A stretch of 38,922 nucleotides of DNA from IMG/VR virus record IMGVR_UViG_3300023184_004431, positions 1 through 38,922 of that record; one strand, given 5' to 3'. Of the stretch, positions 1 to 7,166 are shown one piece after another. Within the stretch, counting starts at the first letter, position 1, and the number at the start of each line of letters is the position of its first letter. The stretch is from a virus. Both the position numbers and the translations under genes were made by a program. Under the pieces are notes generated by a model. That model did not search any database, was not told where the DNA came from, and saw only the letters and a program-made list of their open reading frames with translations.

Positions 1-8
1 CCAATGTT

Positions 9-302
9 TCATTTAGATTCTTGTTCTTTTTTTAGATTTTTCTTAACGATTAGATGTAGCTCCATTAATTGTGGACCTCTGTCTTTTTGTGTGATCCAAT
101 TGTCATAAAAACCGTGAATTGATATTTTCTCATTTTTATGTGCAATTTTCATACTATCAATCGTAGATACGTTTTGTTTTTGAATTTTTTCTAATTTAGT
201 CACTTTACTTGAATTACTACAAGACTTAAAAAAGAATATGACTGTTAAAAAAATCAGTATCTGTAGTTTATATGTTTTTATTAATTCGGTTAACTTTTTC
301 AT
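9..302 (-). CDS. Small membrane-anchored protein, unknown function
   Basis: A 97-residue protein that I do not recognise. Residues 12-26 form one hydrophobic segment (LQILIFLTVIFFF), followed by KSC at 27-29 and a charged, Lys/Glu-rich remainder, so a single membrane anchor with a soluble tail is likely. The Cys after the hydrophobic stretch hints at a lipobox, but FKSC is a poor match and I do not call it a lipoprotein. It starts 13 bases after the sigma factor stop codon and is probably co-transcribed with it. It is the last gene in the window in the direction of transcription. It belongs to a run of small envelope-associated genes (9-2960) and may act at the host envelope, but nothing in the sequence gives a function. 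Confidence 0.6.
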   Translation of the reverse strand: MKKLTELIKTYKLQILIFLTVIFFFKSCSNSSKVTKLEKIQKQNVSTIDSMKIAHKNEKISIHGFYDNWITQKDRGPQLMELHLIVKKNLKKEQESK

Positions 303-314
303 AATATTATATTT

Positions 315-1124
315 TTATAAATAGTTTAATAGACCAAAACTCTCATTTCTAAGTTTCTTAATGGCCTTATCACGTAATTGTCTGATACGTTCTTTTGTAC
401 AACCGTATTCCTCTCCCAAATCCTCTAAGTTTGATTCAACACCTGTTAGACCATAATATCTCTCAATAATAACCCTTTCTCTTTCATCTAAGACGCTTAA
501 CATTGCTGAAACTTTTTTCTTTATTTCTTCAGGTGAGTTCATAATAGCGTCAGGTCTTTCCGCTTCTTTATTTGGAATAATATCAATTAATTGATCTCCG
601 TCTTCATTTATTTCTCTATATAACCCAACACAATAAGGTAACCCACTTGAAACAGGTTCTTCACTATTATTAATAAAAAAATTATCTTCTTGACTTAATT
701 CTTCTTTTTTAGATTTTTGAGACTCTTGAACCAAATTTGACGGAAGACGTATTGTTCTTGCGTTTTCATTTAATGAAGCCATGATTGATTGTCTAACCCA
801 CCAAACGGCATATGAAATAAATTTTAATCCACTTGTGGGATCAAATCTTTCAGCCGCCTTCATTAAACCAATATTACCTTCAGATATGATGTCCATAATA
901 TCCATCCCTTGATTTTGAAACATTTTTGCAACTGATATAACAAATCTTAAATTACCTACAACCAATTCGTCGTATAAAAATTTCTTTTCATGTTTAGTAA
1001 TTGTCTTATCATTAAGTCTATCAAAAATTACCTCTTGTCTTTCATGTGATATAACAGGTATCCTACGGATGTCCTTTATATACTGTTGTATTTCCTCAGT
1101 GTTGTTTAAGATGGATTTTTTCAT
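315..1124 (-). CDS. RpoD-like sigma-70 family RNA polymerase sigma factor
   Basis: A sigma-70 family factor of 269 residues, expected to direct host RNA polymerase to phage promoters. Region 1.2 lies at about 10-35. Region 2 (55-128) is very well kept and reads like Bacteroidetes primary sigma factors: NLRFVISVAK, then EGNIGLMKAAERFDPTSGLKF, then ISYAVWWVRQSIMASLNENA and RTIRLP. Region 4 (205-262) has LDERERVIIERYYGL and the helix-turn-helix CTKERIRQLRDKAIKKLR. Between them (about 130-200) the usual region 3.0/3.1 helix-turn-helix is replaced by a short acidic linker, although the later stretch QLIDIIPNKEAERPDAI still resembles region 3.2. Bacteroidetes RpoD proteins are usually somewhat longer (about 285 residues), so the shortening is internal. 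It follows the 151-residue gene after a 45-base gap. A role in late gene expression is inference; the family call is firm. Confidence 0.93.
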   Translation of the reverse strand: MKKSILNNTEEIQQYIKDIRRIPVISHERQEVIFDRLNDKTITKHEKKFLYDELVVGNLRFVISVAKMFQNQGMDIMDIISEGNIGLMKAAERFDPTSGLKFISYAVWWVRQSIMASLNENARTIRLPSNLVQESQKSKKEELSQEDNFFINNSEEPVSSGLPYCVGLYREINEDGDQLIDIIPNKEAERPDAIMNSPEEIKKKVSAMLSVLDERERVIIERYYGLTGVESNLEDLGEEYGCTKERIRQLRDKAIKKLRNESFGLLNYL

Positions 1125-1169
1125 GTGGTTGGTGTTTAATTATGTATATATAAAAATAAGTAAAAAATA

Positions 1170-1625
1170 TTACTTTTCAAAATTGTCTAAGAACTTTTTT
1201 TCCTCTTCAGTTAGACTTTCAATTCCATATAGATCAATTTTATCTAATACGTCGTCTAATTCTAAACTTTCTCGTTGTACCTCAGTATGTTTTTCGTATT
1301 CAACTTTAATCATTAATGGATCGGAAGTTGCTGGTTTAAAAATAAAATCATTAATTGTTTCAGGTAGATAGACACTAACTATAGAATTTTTTTCGGTTAA
1401 AAAATAAAATTTAACGCTATCGTTTTTTGATAATGAATGTATCTCATCGGATAATACTCCATGGTCTTCATTGGAATCAAACATCAAAATAATGTTTTGG
1501 TTATTTTCAATAACATATCTAACGGACCAAACAAACGGGGATTTACCTAATATTTCTAAACAAAAAAATTCGATATCTTGATGGTCATCAAAAACACCAT
1601 ATATGAATAACAAATATGATCTCAT
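1170..1625 (-). CDS. Unknown protein with C-terminal DUF6576-like motif
   Basis: A 151-residue protein whose N-terminal 115 residues I do not recognise; they alternate hydrophobic and polar stretches like an alpha/beta fold (MRSYLLFIYGVFD, QNIILMFDSNEDHG, DSVKFYFLTEKN). The C-terminus (about 122-150), LDDVLDKIDLYGIESLTEEE followed by KKFLDNF, matches the short helical motif (DUF6576) usually found at the C-terminus of Bacteroidetes rhomboid proteases and some other proteins of that phylum. No transmembrane segment or rhomboid Gly-x-Ser motif is present, so only the tail is shared. It begins 6 bases after the stop of the 215-residue gene upstream and lies just before the sigma factor, suggesting one transcript. 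The tail supports a Bacteroidetes host; the function is unknown. Confidence 0.75.
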   Translation of the reverse strand: MRSYLLFIYGVFDDHQDIEFFCLEILGKSPFVWSVRYVIENNQNIILMFDSNEDHGVLSDEIHSLSKNDSVKFYFLTEKNSIVSVYLPETINDFIFKPATSDPLMIKVEYEKHTEVQRESLELDDVLDKIDLYGIESLTEEEKKFLDNFEK

Positions 1626-1631
1626 AATAGT

Positions 1632-2279
1632 TTATTTCTTACGATTTACGTTCCAATAAACACCTCCTCCGATATATGGTACTAATGTTCCACTTGTGCC
1701 GTCTTCACCTACTTTATTTGATACTCCGATACCGATCTTATAAAGATGTTTTGCATCTTTATCTTTTATTATAAAACCTAAACCAATAAGATTAATAACA
1801 TTTGGTTTGTCTAATTTAGCATCAATACCAAAATAATATAAGTTCTTTCTTGCATCTCCCAAAAACATAGTATCTCTTACTACCTTTTGTTTAATATCAC
1901 TTTTAAATGAACGACCTAATACTCTACCATTTGATATCGTATCAAATACAGTTACTGTTCCAACATTGTTTGGTAATTTAAGAATATCTTTCTTAAACAT
2001 CTTCATTCCAATTGAATTTAGAATTGCATTGGTGTCAATAGGGTTAGTTACTGTCATAGTATCATGAACAGCATATGGAACTTGTACTTCCACCGGCACT
2101 TCCACTTCAACGGGAACCTCAACCCCGACTGTGTCGTGTACAGGTACTTCATACCCTACAGTATCACGAATAGTTAATGTTCTATGTGGCATTATACCTT
2201 TTGGATTTACGAATTCCACAATAGCCACACCAATCAATAATACAATTATTATATTTCTAATGTCTAAGATTTTTTTCAT
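1632..2279 (-). CDS. Membrane-anchored protein with Val-Pro-Glu repeats
   Basis: A 215-residue protein. Residues 8-24 (RNIIIVLLIGVAIVEFV) form an N-terminal membrane segment, which would place the rest in the periplasm. Residues about 43-70 are a low-complexity stalk with repeated VPV/VEVP units (VGVEVPVEVEVPVEVQVPY) and two HDT motifs. The C-terminal half (about 140-215) alternates hydrophobic and glycine-rich strands and ends LVPYIGGGVYWNVNRKK, which looks beta-rich. It is 2 bases from the 138-residue envelope protein upstream and 6 bases from the DUF6576-like gene downstream. A periplasm-spanning anchor or lysis accessory is possible, but this is inference from topology and neighbours. A similar Glu-Val-Pro repeat occurs in the unrelated coiled-coil gene at 8752-9291. 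Confidence 0.65.
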   Translation of the reverse strand: MKKILDIRNIIIVLLIGVAIVEFVNPKGIMPHRTLTIRDTVGYEVPVHDTVGVEVPVEVEVPVEVQVPYAVHDTMTVTNPIDTNAILNSIGMKMFKKDILKLPNNVGTVTVFDTISNGRVLGRSFKSDIKQKVVRDTMFLGDARKNLYYFGIDAKLDKPNVINLIGLGFIIKDKDAKHLYKIGIGVSNKVGEDGTSGTLVPYIGGGVYWNVNRKK

Positions 2280-2281
2280 AT

Positions 2282-2698
2282 TTACTTAAGAAGATATAAT
2301 GAGGTCATTATTATTCCAACAAAAGATCCAACCTTATAAAGGAATGTTTTTCTTCGTTGTCCTTTTAATTCTTTAAATAAACTTTCAGATTTTTGTCTTT
2401 CTAATCCAAATTGCTCATCTTTTTTAGTGATGATTAATTCAAGATTACCTATTTTTTGTTCTTTTAATGAGTCCTTTTGTTTGTATAAACCAATTTGTTC
2501 ATCTTTTAATGATACAACTTTATTTAATTCAACAACTTCAGCAACGGCACCATCACCTTTCATAAGGTCTTTGATAACCAACTTAGCAACAGGAACTTTT
2601 AAAGCTACAACAGTATCTACGTTAGTTTTTGTAACGGTCTGAGAAAAACTTTTCAAGGTCACTAAAGTTATAATTGTTAACAGAATCAATTTTTTCAT
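2282..2698 (-). CDS. Secreted coiled-coil protein with C-terminal membrane segment (spanin-like)
   Basis: A 138-residue protein with a clear Sec signal peptide (MKKLILLTIITLVTLKSFSQ, probable cleavage after SFS), a Lys/Glu-rich coiled-coil region at about 55-115 and a C-terminal hydrophobic segment (VGSFVGIIMTSLYLL, about 122-137). Proteins with this architecture are common in Bacteroidetes phages. Its first 77 bases overlap, in another frame, the 3' end of the membrane-anchored coiled-coil gene at 2622-2960. That nested arrangement is known for phage i-spanin/o-spanin (Rz/Rz1) pairs, which disrupt the outer membrane at lysis. Unlike Rz1, there is no lipobox cysteine; attachment would have to rely on the C-terminal segment. 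I therefore call it spanin-like by topology and position only. No endolysin was recognised nearby. Confidence 0.7.
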   Translation of the reverse strand: MKKLILLTIITLVTLKSFSQTVTKTNVDTVVALKVPVAKLVIKDLMKGDGAVAEVVELNKVVSLKDEQIGLYKQKDSLKEQKIGNLELIITKKDEQFGLERQKSESLFKELKGQRRKTFLYKVGSFVGIIMTSLYLLK

Positions 2699-2960
2699 GT
2701 GTTTGATTTTTAATAATAGTTATGTTTTTGGTAACGTTATTTACATTGGCTTCGACATTATCGATTTCTTTGTCAATGGTAACCATTTGTTCGTTTAATT
2801 TAAGATTTTCAGAATGAACAGAATCTATTTCATTTTGGATTGAGTCTATTTTTTGGTTATACCCCGCAACATCGGTTCTTATACCATTTGTTGTAAAAAT
2901 ATTCCAAGCGGCCAAAACGATAATTATAACTAATAAAATGTTGGATTTATTTATCTTCAT
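2622..2960 (-). CDS. Membrane-anchored coiled-coil protein (i-spanin-like)
   Basis: A 112-residue protein with one N-terminal transmembrane segment (residues 7-24, NILLVIIIVLAAWNIF) and then an uninterrupted polar, heptad-like region (about 33-105, e.g. KIDSIQNEIDSVHSENLKL) that should form a periplasmic coiled coil. This is the layout of phage inner-membrane spanins. The next gene (2282-2698) starts inside its 3' end in a different frame, as in many Rz/Rz1 gene pairs. It is the first gene after the hairpin that follows clpP, and a TATTTATA-type motif lies 14-21 bases before its ATG, so it may begin a new transcription unit (small envelope genes plus sigma factor). A tail-associated or other envelope role is not excluded. 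Confidence 0.65.
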   Translation of the reverse strand: MKINKSNILLVIIIVLAAWNIFTTNGIRTDVAGYNQKIDSIQNEIDSVHSENLKLNEQMVTIDKEIDNVEANVNNVTKNITIIKNQTHEKIDSVNNYNFSDLEKFFSDRYKN

Positions 2961-2973
2961 ATCTATGTTTTAT

Positions 2974-2981
2974 TATAAATA
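2974..2981 (-). promoter_or_regulatory. TATTTATA motif before envelope/sigma gene block
   Basis: The coding strand reads TATTTATA, ending 13 bases before the ATG of the spanin-like gene and just after the hairpin at 2987-3008. It is one of eight occurrences of TATTTAT(A/T) in short intergenic gaps in this window. The recurrence suggests a promoter element used by the phage; the role is inferred. Confidence 0.4.
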
Positions 2982-2986
2982 TGAAG

Positions 2987-3008
2987 AAAGGGGGTTTTAT
3001 CCCCCTTT
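2987..3008 (-). terminator. Intrinsic terminator-like hairpin after clpP
   Basis: A perfect 8-bp inverted repeat (AAAGGGGG / CCCCCTTT) with a 6-base loop begins 2 bases after the clpP stop codon. The stem ends in TTT on the transcribed strand, but the following sequence (CTTCATATTT) is only moderately T-rich, so termination efficiency is uncertain. It separates clpP from the envelope/sigma block. Confidence 0.6.
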
Positions 3009-3010
3009 AC

Positions 3011-3688
3011 TTATTTTTTCTTCTTTTTAACTATTTCATCAATAATTCCGTAGGATAATGCATCTTCCGCATTTAACCATAGGTCACGAGTTGCGTCGTT
3101 TTTAACTTGTTCTGCTGTTTTTCCACAATATCCACCTAATAATTCAAATAGGATATTATTTACTTTTCTCCACTCAACCATACTAATTTCAGCGTCTTGA
3201 ATGTTTCCAACCGCTCCACCTGATGATTGATGTAACATGGTTTGAGAGAATCTCAATGAACCTCTTTTACCTTTGGTGCCAGCCCCCAATAGGACTGAAC
3301 CCATTGATGCCGCCATACCTGTATTAATAGTTCTAATGTCGGATTTGATATAATCCATTACATCTACCATAGATAAACCTGACTTAACAGATCCACCTGG
3401 ACTGTCAATGTGCATAGTGATATCGTTACTATCTAAACTGTCCAAGAACATTAATTGTGCTTGAACTACGGTTGACATATGGTCGTCCACACCTCCTGCA
3501 ACCCATATAATTCTCTCAAGCATTAATCTTGAGAATACATCGATTTGAGTCACATTCATTTGTCTCTCTTCAAGAACATAAGGTGTCATACTGTTTTCTA
3601 CTCTTTGGTTGTAATAGTCCAACTTTAACGAACTAATACCCTTGTCTTTTGCGTAAAGACCGAACTGTTGATAATCTTTTGGTGTCAT
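3011..3688 (-). CDS. clpP: ClpP-family serine protease
   Basis: A ClpP/crotonase-fold serine protease of 225 residues, slightly longer than bacterial ClpP (about 195-207). The catalytic triad is visible: Ser128 in GMAASMGSVLL, His153 in TMLHQSSGG and Asp202 in ATRDLWLNAEDALSYGIID. The oxyanion-region DSPGGSV is at 95-101. Residues 1-45 are an extra N-terminal stretch with no signal peptide. In bacteria ClpP forms a barrel that degrades proteins fed by AAA+ unfoldases; phage ClpP-like proteins are also used as capsid maturation proteases. Here no capsid genes are adjacent, so a maturation role cannot be argued from context, and no unfoldase gene is seen. It appears to be its own unit: a Bacteroidetes-type promoter element 18-25 bases before the ATG and a hairpin right after the stop. 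Confidence 0.93.
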   Translation of the reverse strand: MTPKDYQQFGLYAKDKGISSLKLDYYNQRVENSMTPYVLEERQMNVTQIDVFSRLMLERIIWVAGGVDDHMSTVVQAQLMFLDSLDSNDITMHIDSPGGSVKSGLSMVDVMDYIKSDIRTINTGMAASMGSVLLGAGTKGKRGSLRFSQTMLHQSSGGAVGNIQDAEISMVEWRKVNNILFELLGGYCGKTAEQVKNDATRDLWLNAEDALSYGIIDEIVKKKKK

Positions 3689-3705
3689 AAATTTAGTTTA
3701 TAGGA

Positions 3706-3713
3706 CAAATATA
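3706..3713 (-). promoter_or_regulatory. Bacteroidetes-type -7 element (TAnnTTTG) before clpP
   Basis: The coding strand reads TATATTTG, an exact fit to the TAnnTTTG -7 element of Bacteroidetes housekeeping promoters, about 18 bases before the clpP ATG. No convincing TTG -33 element is visible, which lowers confidence. Confidence 0.4.
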
Positions 3714-3729
3714 ATTAAGATATTCGAAA

Positions 3730-6066
3730 CTAAGAAATTTTTGTTGTTATAAAATCTACAGACGATACATTCTCCTCTTTTTTAATCATAATGATATTAT
3801 CCGACCAATTACGTATTAAAGAATTATGTGATATGACAAGAATATGATCAAAGTAATTTTTAATCTTTTTAAAGAACTCTCCCACCATTTCCAAGTTCTC
3901 ATCGGCTATTTTACCGAACACTTCATCCATTACAACTATATTGGGTTTAGGTAAAGATGATATCTTAGTCAATACACTACGAAGTGCTAATGAGGATATG
4001 GTTCTTTCGTATCCAGACCCCGCATTAAGGGGTTTAACAATACGGGTCTCAGTATCTATCATAATAAATTCAACCTCGTTCTTATCGTTTATATTCATCT
4101 CTAAAATGAAGTGACAACTATCCACTAATAAACGATATAATTCCTGATTGATTAGTGGAATCATATTTTTAAGAATAATCTTGGATATACCGTTCTTACC
4201 ATAAACAGTTAAGTATATCTTAAACACTGCAGATAATTCTTCCTCCGCCGTAATCTTTTTTATTAACTCCTCATTAATACCAATCTTCTCATTCATGTTT
4301 GTAATGTTGTTGGTATGTTTTTCAATGTTAGTATTCGTTTGTCTAATATCTCCGTTTGCCGTTTCTATTTTAGTTTTAAGTGCAATAACTTCAGCATCAA
4401 TCTTTTGATTATCCTCAAGTTTCTTTTTATTACTTTCGTAATTGTCTAATCTTTTTTGTTTGCTGTCAATCTCTAATTGTTTTTGTTCAACTTCTAACTC
4501 ATATCTTTCCTTACGAAGTTTATTTCTTTCGTAAGCTTCGAATTCGGTTTTTAATTTATCAAACCCTTCGGATTGTTCTTTCAATAAATCAAATTGATTT
4601 TGATTTAATCCTATCTCCTCAATGATGTCTTCAATTTCTTTTTTAATTTTTTTAATTTCATCCGTATGATCTACTTCATCTAACGCACGATTACAAGTAG
4701 GGCAGACTGTTCCTTCTTCAAATTGTTTAATTAATTTTTCTCTTTGGGTTTTTTCATATTTGTATGCAATATCAACTCCTTGAAGGTTTGCCATTTCACC
4801 TTTTAATTCTTTGTGTTGGCCTTCATTATAATATTGTGATGGTTCAACTACATTAACTCCCTCAGCGTTTGTTTGACTAACGTTTCTTTGTTTTGTTAAT
4901 TCATCAACTTCTCTTTGTAATAAAATTGGATTGGTATTAATAAGTTCCTTATCAACATCATTGTTTCTTTTTAAGAATACTTCATCTCTTTTCTTTTCTA
5001 ACTTTGTTAATTCTTTTTCAAATTTACCTAACTCTTTTGTTAATTTAATAATTTCGTTTTCAGAATTAGTAATACTTTCTTTGTGTGTTTCATTATCGGA
5101 TTCTAAACTAACTTTGTTATATGTGTTTGATACTAATTTCTTAGACCAATCATTATACATCTCTTTAGCAATTTCTTCTTTTGCTTTAAGACTTTCTAAT
5201 CCCATGAACTTTGTTAATATCTGTCCACGAGCGGTTGGTTTAGATTCAATAAGTTCTTCTAAGTTATAACCTGTTGTTAGGATTGTTGATAAGAAATCTT
5301 CTTGTGTACCGATAGCTGAAGATATAAACGCTTCAGTTTCTCTTCTTTGTTCTCCTGATAAATTTACAATGGATCCGTCTTCAGCTTTCTTATAAAATTC
5401 TAATTCATTCTTAACGGTATATTCACCTGACTTACTCATTTTACGAGAAGTCTTTCTTTCAATAACATAATCATCACCATCAATTGTAATCTCACCACGA
5501 ACACTTACATCATTCTTATCAGTAAACCTATTAAAGATTTCTCCGTTAGTTTTTGTTTTAGTTGTTGTATTGAAAAACAAGAACATTAAAAGGTCTACCG
5601 ATGATGTGGATTTACCGCCAAAGTTCTTAGGTGTGGATTCAATTACAGTAATGCCGTCAAGACTTGTAAAATCAATAGTATTATTATCACCAAATGAAAG
5701 GAAGTTTGAGAATTCAACTTTCTTGATGTACCATTTGTTATATCTGACTTTATTTTCATTTAACTTATCAATTTGAGTGTTGACCTTATTATCTAACCTT
5801 TCCATCAACTCCTCTTTAATAACTATGTTATTATCGGTTAAAAAATCTTTCATCAGTTTCTTTTGATACTGATGATCTAATATATTATCTGACGCCTCTA
5901 AGGACTCTAAACGTGTTTGATTAACGTTGGTTAAAGTCTTAGTGATTACCTGAACAGTCTTTGCTTTATATTTCTTTTCAAAATAAGATTTCACCCTTCT
6001 GATTTTCTCAGGGGTGAAATTTTCGGGAACGTCTTCCCAAGTAACTTTTATAAATGGATTACTCAT
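3730..6066 (-). CDS. gp46/SbcC/Rad50-like recombination ATPase
   Basis: A 778-residue SMC-like ATPase, the expected partner of the gp47/SbcD-like nuclease at 9260-10078. Together such complexes resect DNA ends for recombination-dependent replication and can degrade host DNA. The ATPase head starts at about 112 (WYIKKVEFSNFLSFGDNNTI), with the Walker A region at 143-154 (ESTPKNFGGKST), a long coiled coil (about 290-640) broken by a zinc hook CPTC at 455-458, the ABC signature around 681-692 (NAGSGYERTISS) and Walker B VVMDE with Asp714/Glu715, then the switch His in VISHNS. Two oddities: the first Gly of GxxxxGKS is Pro146, and about 110 residues of unknown helical sequence precede the head, making it longer than T4 gp46 (about 560). 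It starts at the methyltransferase stop (TAATG overlap). Confidence 0.93.
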   Translation of the reverse strand: MSNPFIKVTWEDVPENFTPEKIRRVKSYFEKKYKAKTVQVITKTLTNVNQTRLESLEASDNILDHQYQKKLMKDFLTDNNIVIKEELMERLDNKVNTQIDKLNENKVRYNKWYIKKVEFSNFLSFGDNNTIDFTSLDGITVIESTPKNFGGKSTSSVDLLMFLFFNTTTKTKTNGEIFNRFTDKNDVSVRGEITIDGDDYVIERKTSRKMSKSGEYTVKNELEFYKKAEDGSIVNLSGEQRRETEAFISSAIGTQEDFLSTILTTGYNLEELIESKPTARGQILTKFMGLESLKAKEEIAKEMYNDWSKKLVSNTYNKVSLESDNETHKESITNSENEIIKLTKELGKFEKELTKLEKKRDEVFLKRNNDVDKELINTNPILLQREVDELTKQRNVSQTNAEGVNVVEPSQYYNEGQHKELKGEMANLQGVDIAYKYEKTQREKLIKQFEEGTVCPTCNRALDEVDHTDEIKKIKKEIEDIIEEIGLNQNQFDLLKEQSEGFDKLKTEFEAYERNKLRKERYELEVEQKQLEIDSKQKRLDNYESNKKKLEDNQKIDAEVIALKTKIETANGDIRQTNTNIEKHTNNITNMNEKIGINEELIKKITAEEELSAVFKIYLTVYGKNGISKIILKNMIPLINQELYRLLVDSCHFILEMNINDKNEVEFIMIDTETRIVKPLNAGSGYERTISSLALRSVLTKISSLPKPNIVVMDEVFGKIADENLEMVGEFFKKIKNYFDHILVISHNSLIRNWSDNIIMIKKEENVSSVDFITTKIS

Positions 6067-7166
6067 TAATATGTTTTAATTAGGAATATATATTCCGTAA
6101 CATTTATTTTTCTTTCTTTTAAATTTCTACTTGCTCTATATGCCGGATAATTTTCATCAAATACCGTTACTTTACCTTTCAATTGACAAACTTTTAACAT
6201 ATCTTCATATTCAATAAAACCTTCATTGTTATATGATATCATAATATATTTAGAATTTGTTCTTTCAATCAAATTACCAAATGCTGATAATGCTTCTTTT
6301 TGTTTGTTATATAAAGATTTCTTCCAATCAGTTGGTATACCCGCAACTTTAGATATCTCAAGTGGTTCAACATAATCTAAAATCGTATTCAACATATGAT
6401 AGTTTGATCCATAAGGATGTTGGTTGTAAGGTGGGTCATAATAAACTAAATCCAAGTTTTTCAATTTACTCATCAAATGATTTGTATCTGATTGAAAACA
6501 TTTACTTTCACAAATAAAATCACTTAGAATTATTGACTCCATAGAGATTTCACCTAATATTCTTTGTAATGCATTTTCCGCTTCTCCCCCAAACTTACCT
6601 AAAGGTGATTTTTTACCTTTATAAAATCCTTTAAATACTCCAGACGTATTGTTATGTACTGATGCTTTATATAAAAGAATAGATAAGAATATATCTTTTA
6701 AATGTTTTGGTATTTCTAAATCAATAGTTCTTCTAATATTATCGATAATTTTGGCATTCTCGTTAGTATAAAAACATCTTTCTCCTTCTTGAATGTTTTT
6801 AGTATCCTTTGGTGCGTATAATTTTTCTATAATACCTTCACCTAAGTCAGTACGAAATTTCTTATCATTTAGAAGTTTAACATATTTTTCAATCTCCTCG
6901 ATATCAATTTCATTCTTATTTTTAAGGAACGATTGATTAATAATTTTAGAATATTTTTCTAAATCGTTTGTAATTAATAAAAATGAATGTTCTTTAAAAT
7001 ATCGCGCAACCGCTCCGGAACCAGAAAATCCATCTACAATTAATAATTTATCTTTACCTAAATCTTGTTTTACAATTTGAACAACGTTATCAATAAATTT
7101 TATAAGAGATCTTTTATTTCCTAAGTATGTTATCAATTGATCTTTTAAAAAATCTTTATTTGCCAT
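6066..7166 (-). CDS. D12-class N6-adenine DNA methyltransferase
   Basis: A 366-residue S-adenosylmethionine-dependent DNA methyltransferase of the MethyltransfD12 (Dam-like, alpha) type. Visible motifs in order: motif X ITYLGNKRSL (12-21), SAM-binding motif I VDGFSGSGAVA (44-54) and catalytic motif IV DPPY at 244-247 inside VYYDPPYNQHPYGSNYHML. DPPY with this motif order is typical of N6-adenine methylation. It overlaps the 3' end of the EcoRI-like nuclease gene by 11 bases and its stop overlaps the ATG of the gp46-like gene, so all three are translated from one message. The natural reading is that it protects phage DNA from the adjacent nuclease; an additional role as a free-standing methylase is possible. 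It is not of the M.EcoRI type, which belongs to another class with an NPPF motif. The recognition sequence cannot be read from the protein. Confidence 0.93.
   Translation of the reverse strand: MANKDFLKDQLITYLGNKRSLIKFIDNVVQIVKQDLGKDKLLIVDGFSGSGAVARYFKEHSFLLITNDLEKYSKIINQSFLKNKNEIDIEEIEKYVKLLNDKKFRTDLGEGIIEKLYAPKDTKNIQEGERCFYTNENAKIIDNIRRTIDLEIPKHLKDIFLSILLYKASVHNNTSGVFKGFYKGKKSPLGKFGGEAENALQRILGEISMESIILSDFICESKCFQSDTNHLMSKLKNLDLVYYDPPYNQHPYGSNYHMLNTILDYVEPLEISKVAGIPTDWKKSLYNKQKEALSAFGNLIERTNSKYIMISYNNEGFIEYEDMLKVCQLKGKVTVFDENYPAYRASRNLKERKINVTEYIFLIKTY

Noticed and set aside
316-323. A ninth TATTTATA before the 97-residue gene
   Set aside because: It coincides with the last codons and stop of the sigma factor (Tyr-Leu-stop), so it may be coding rather than regulatory.
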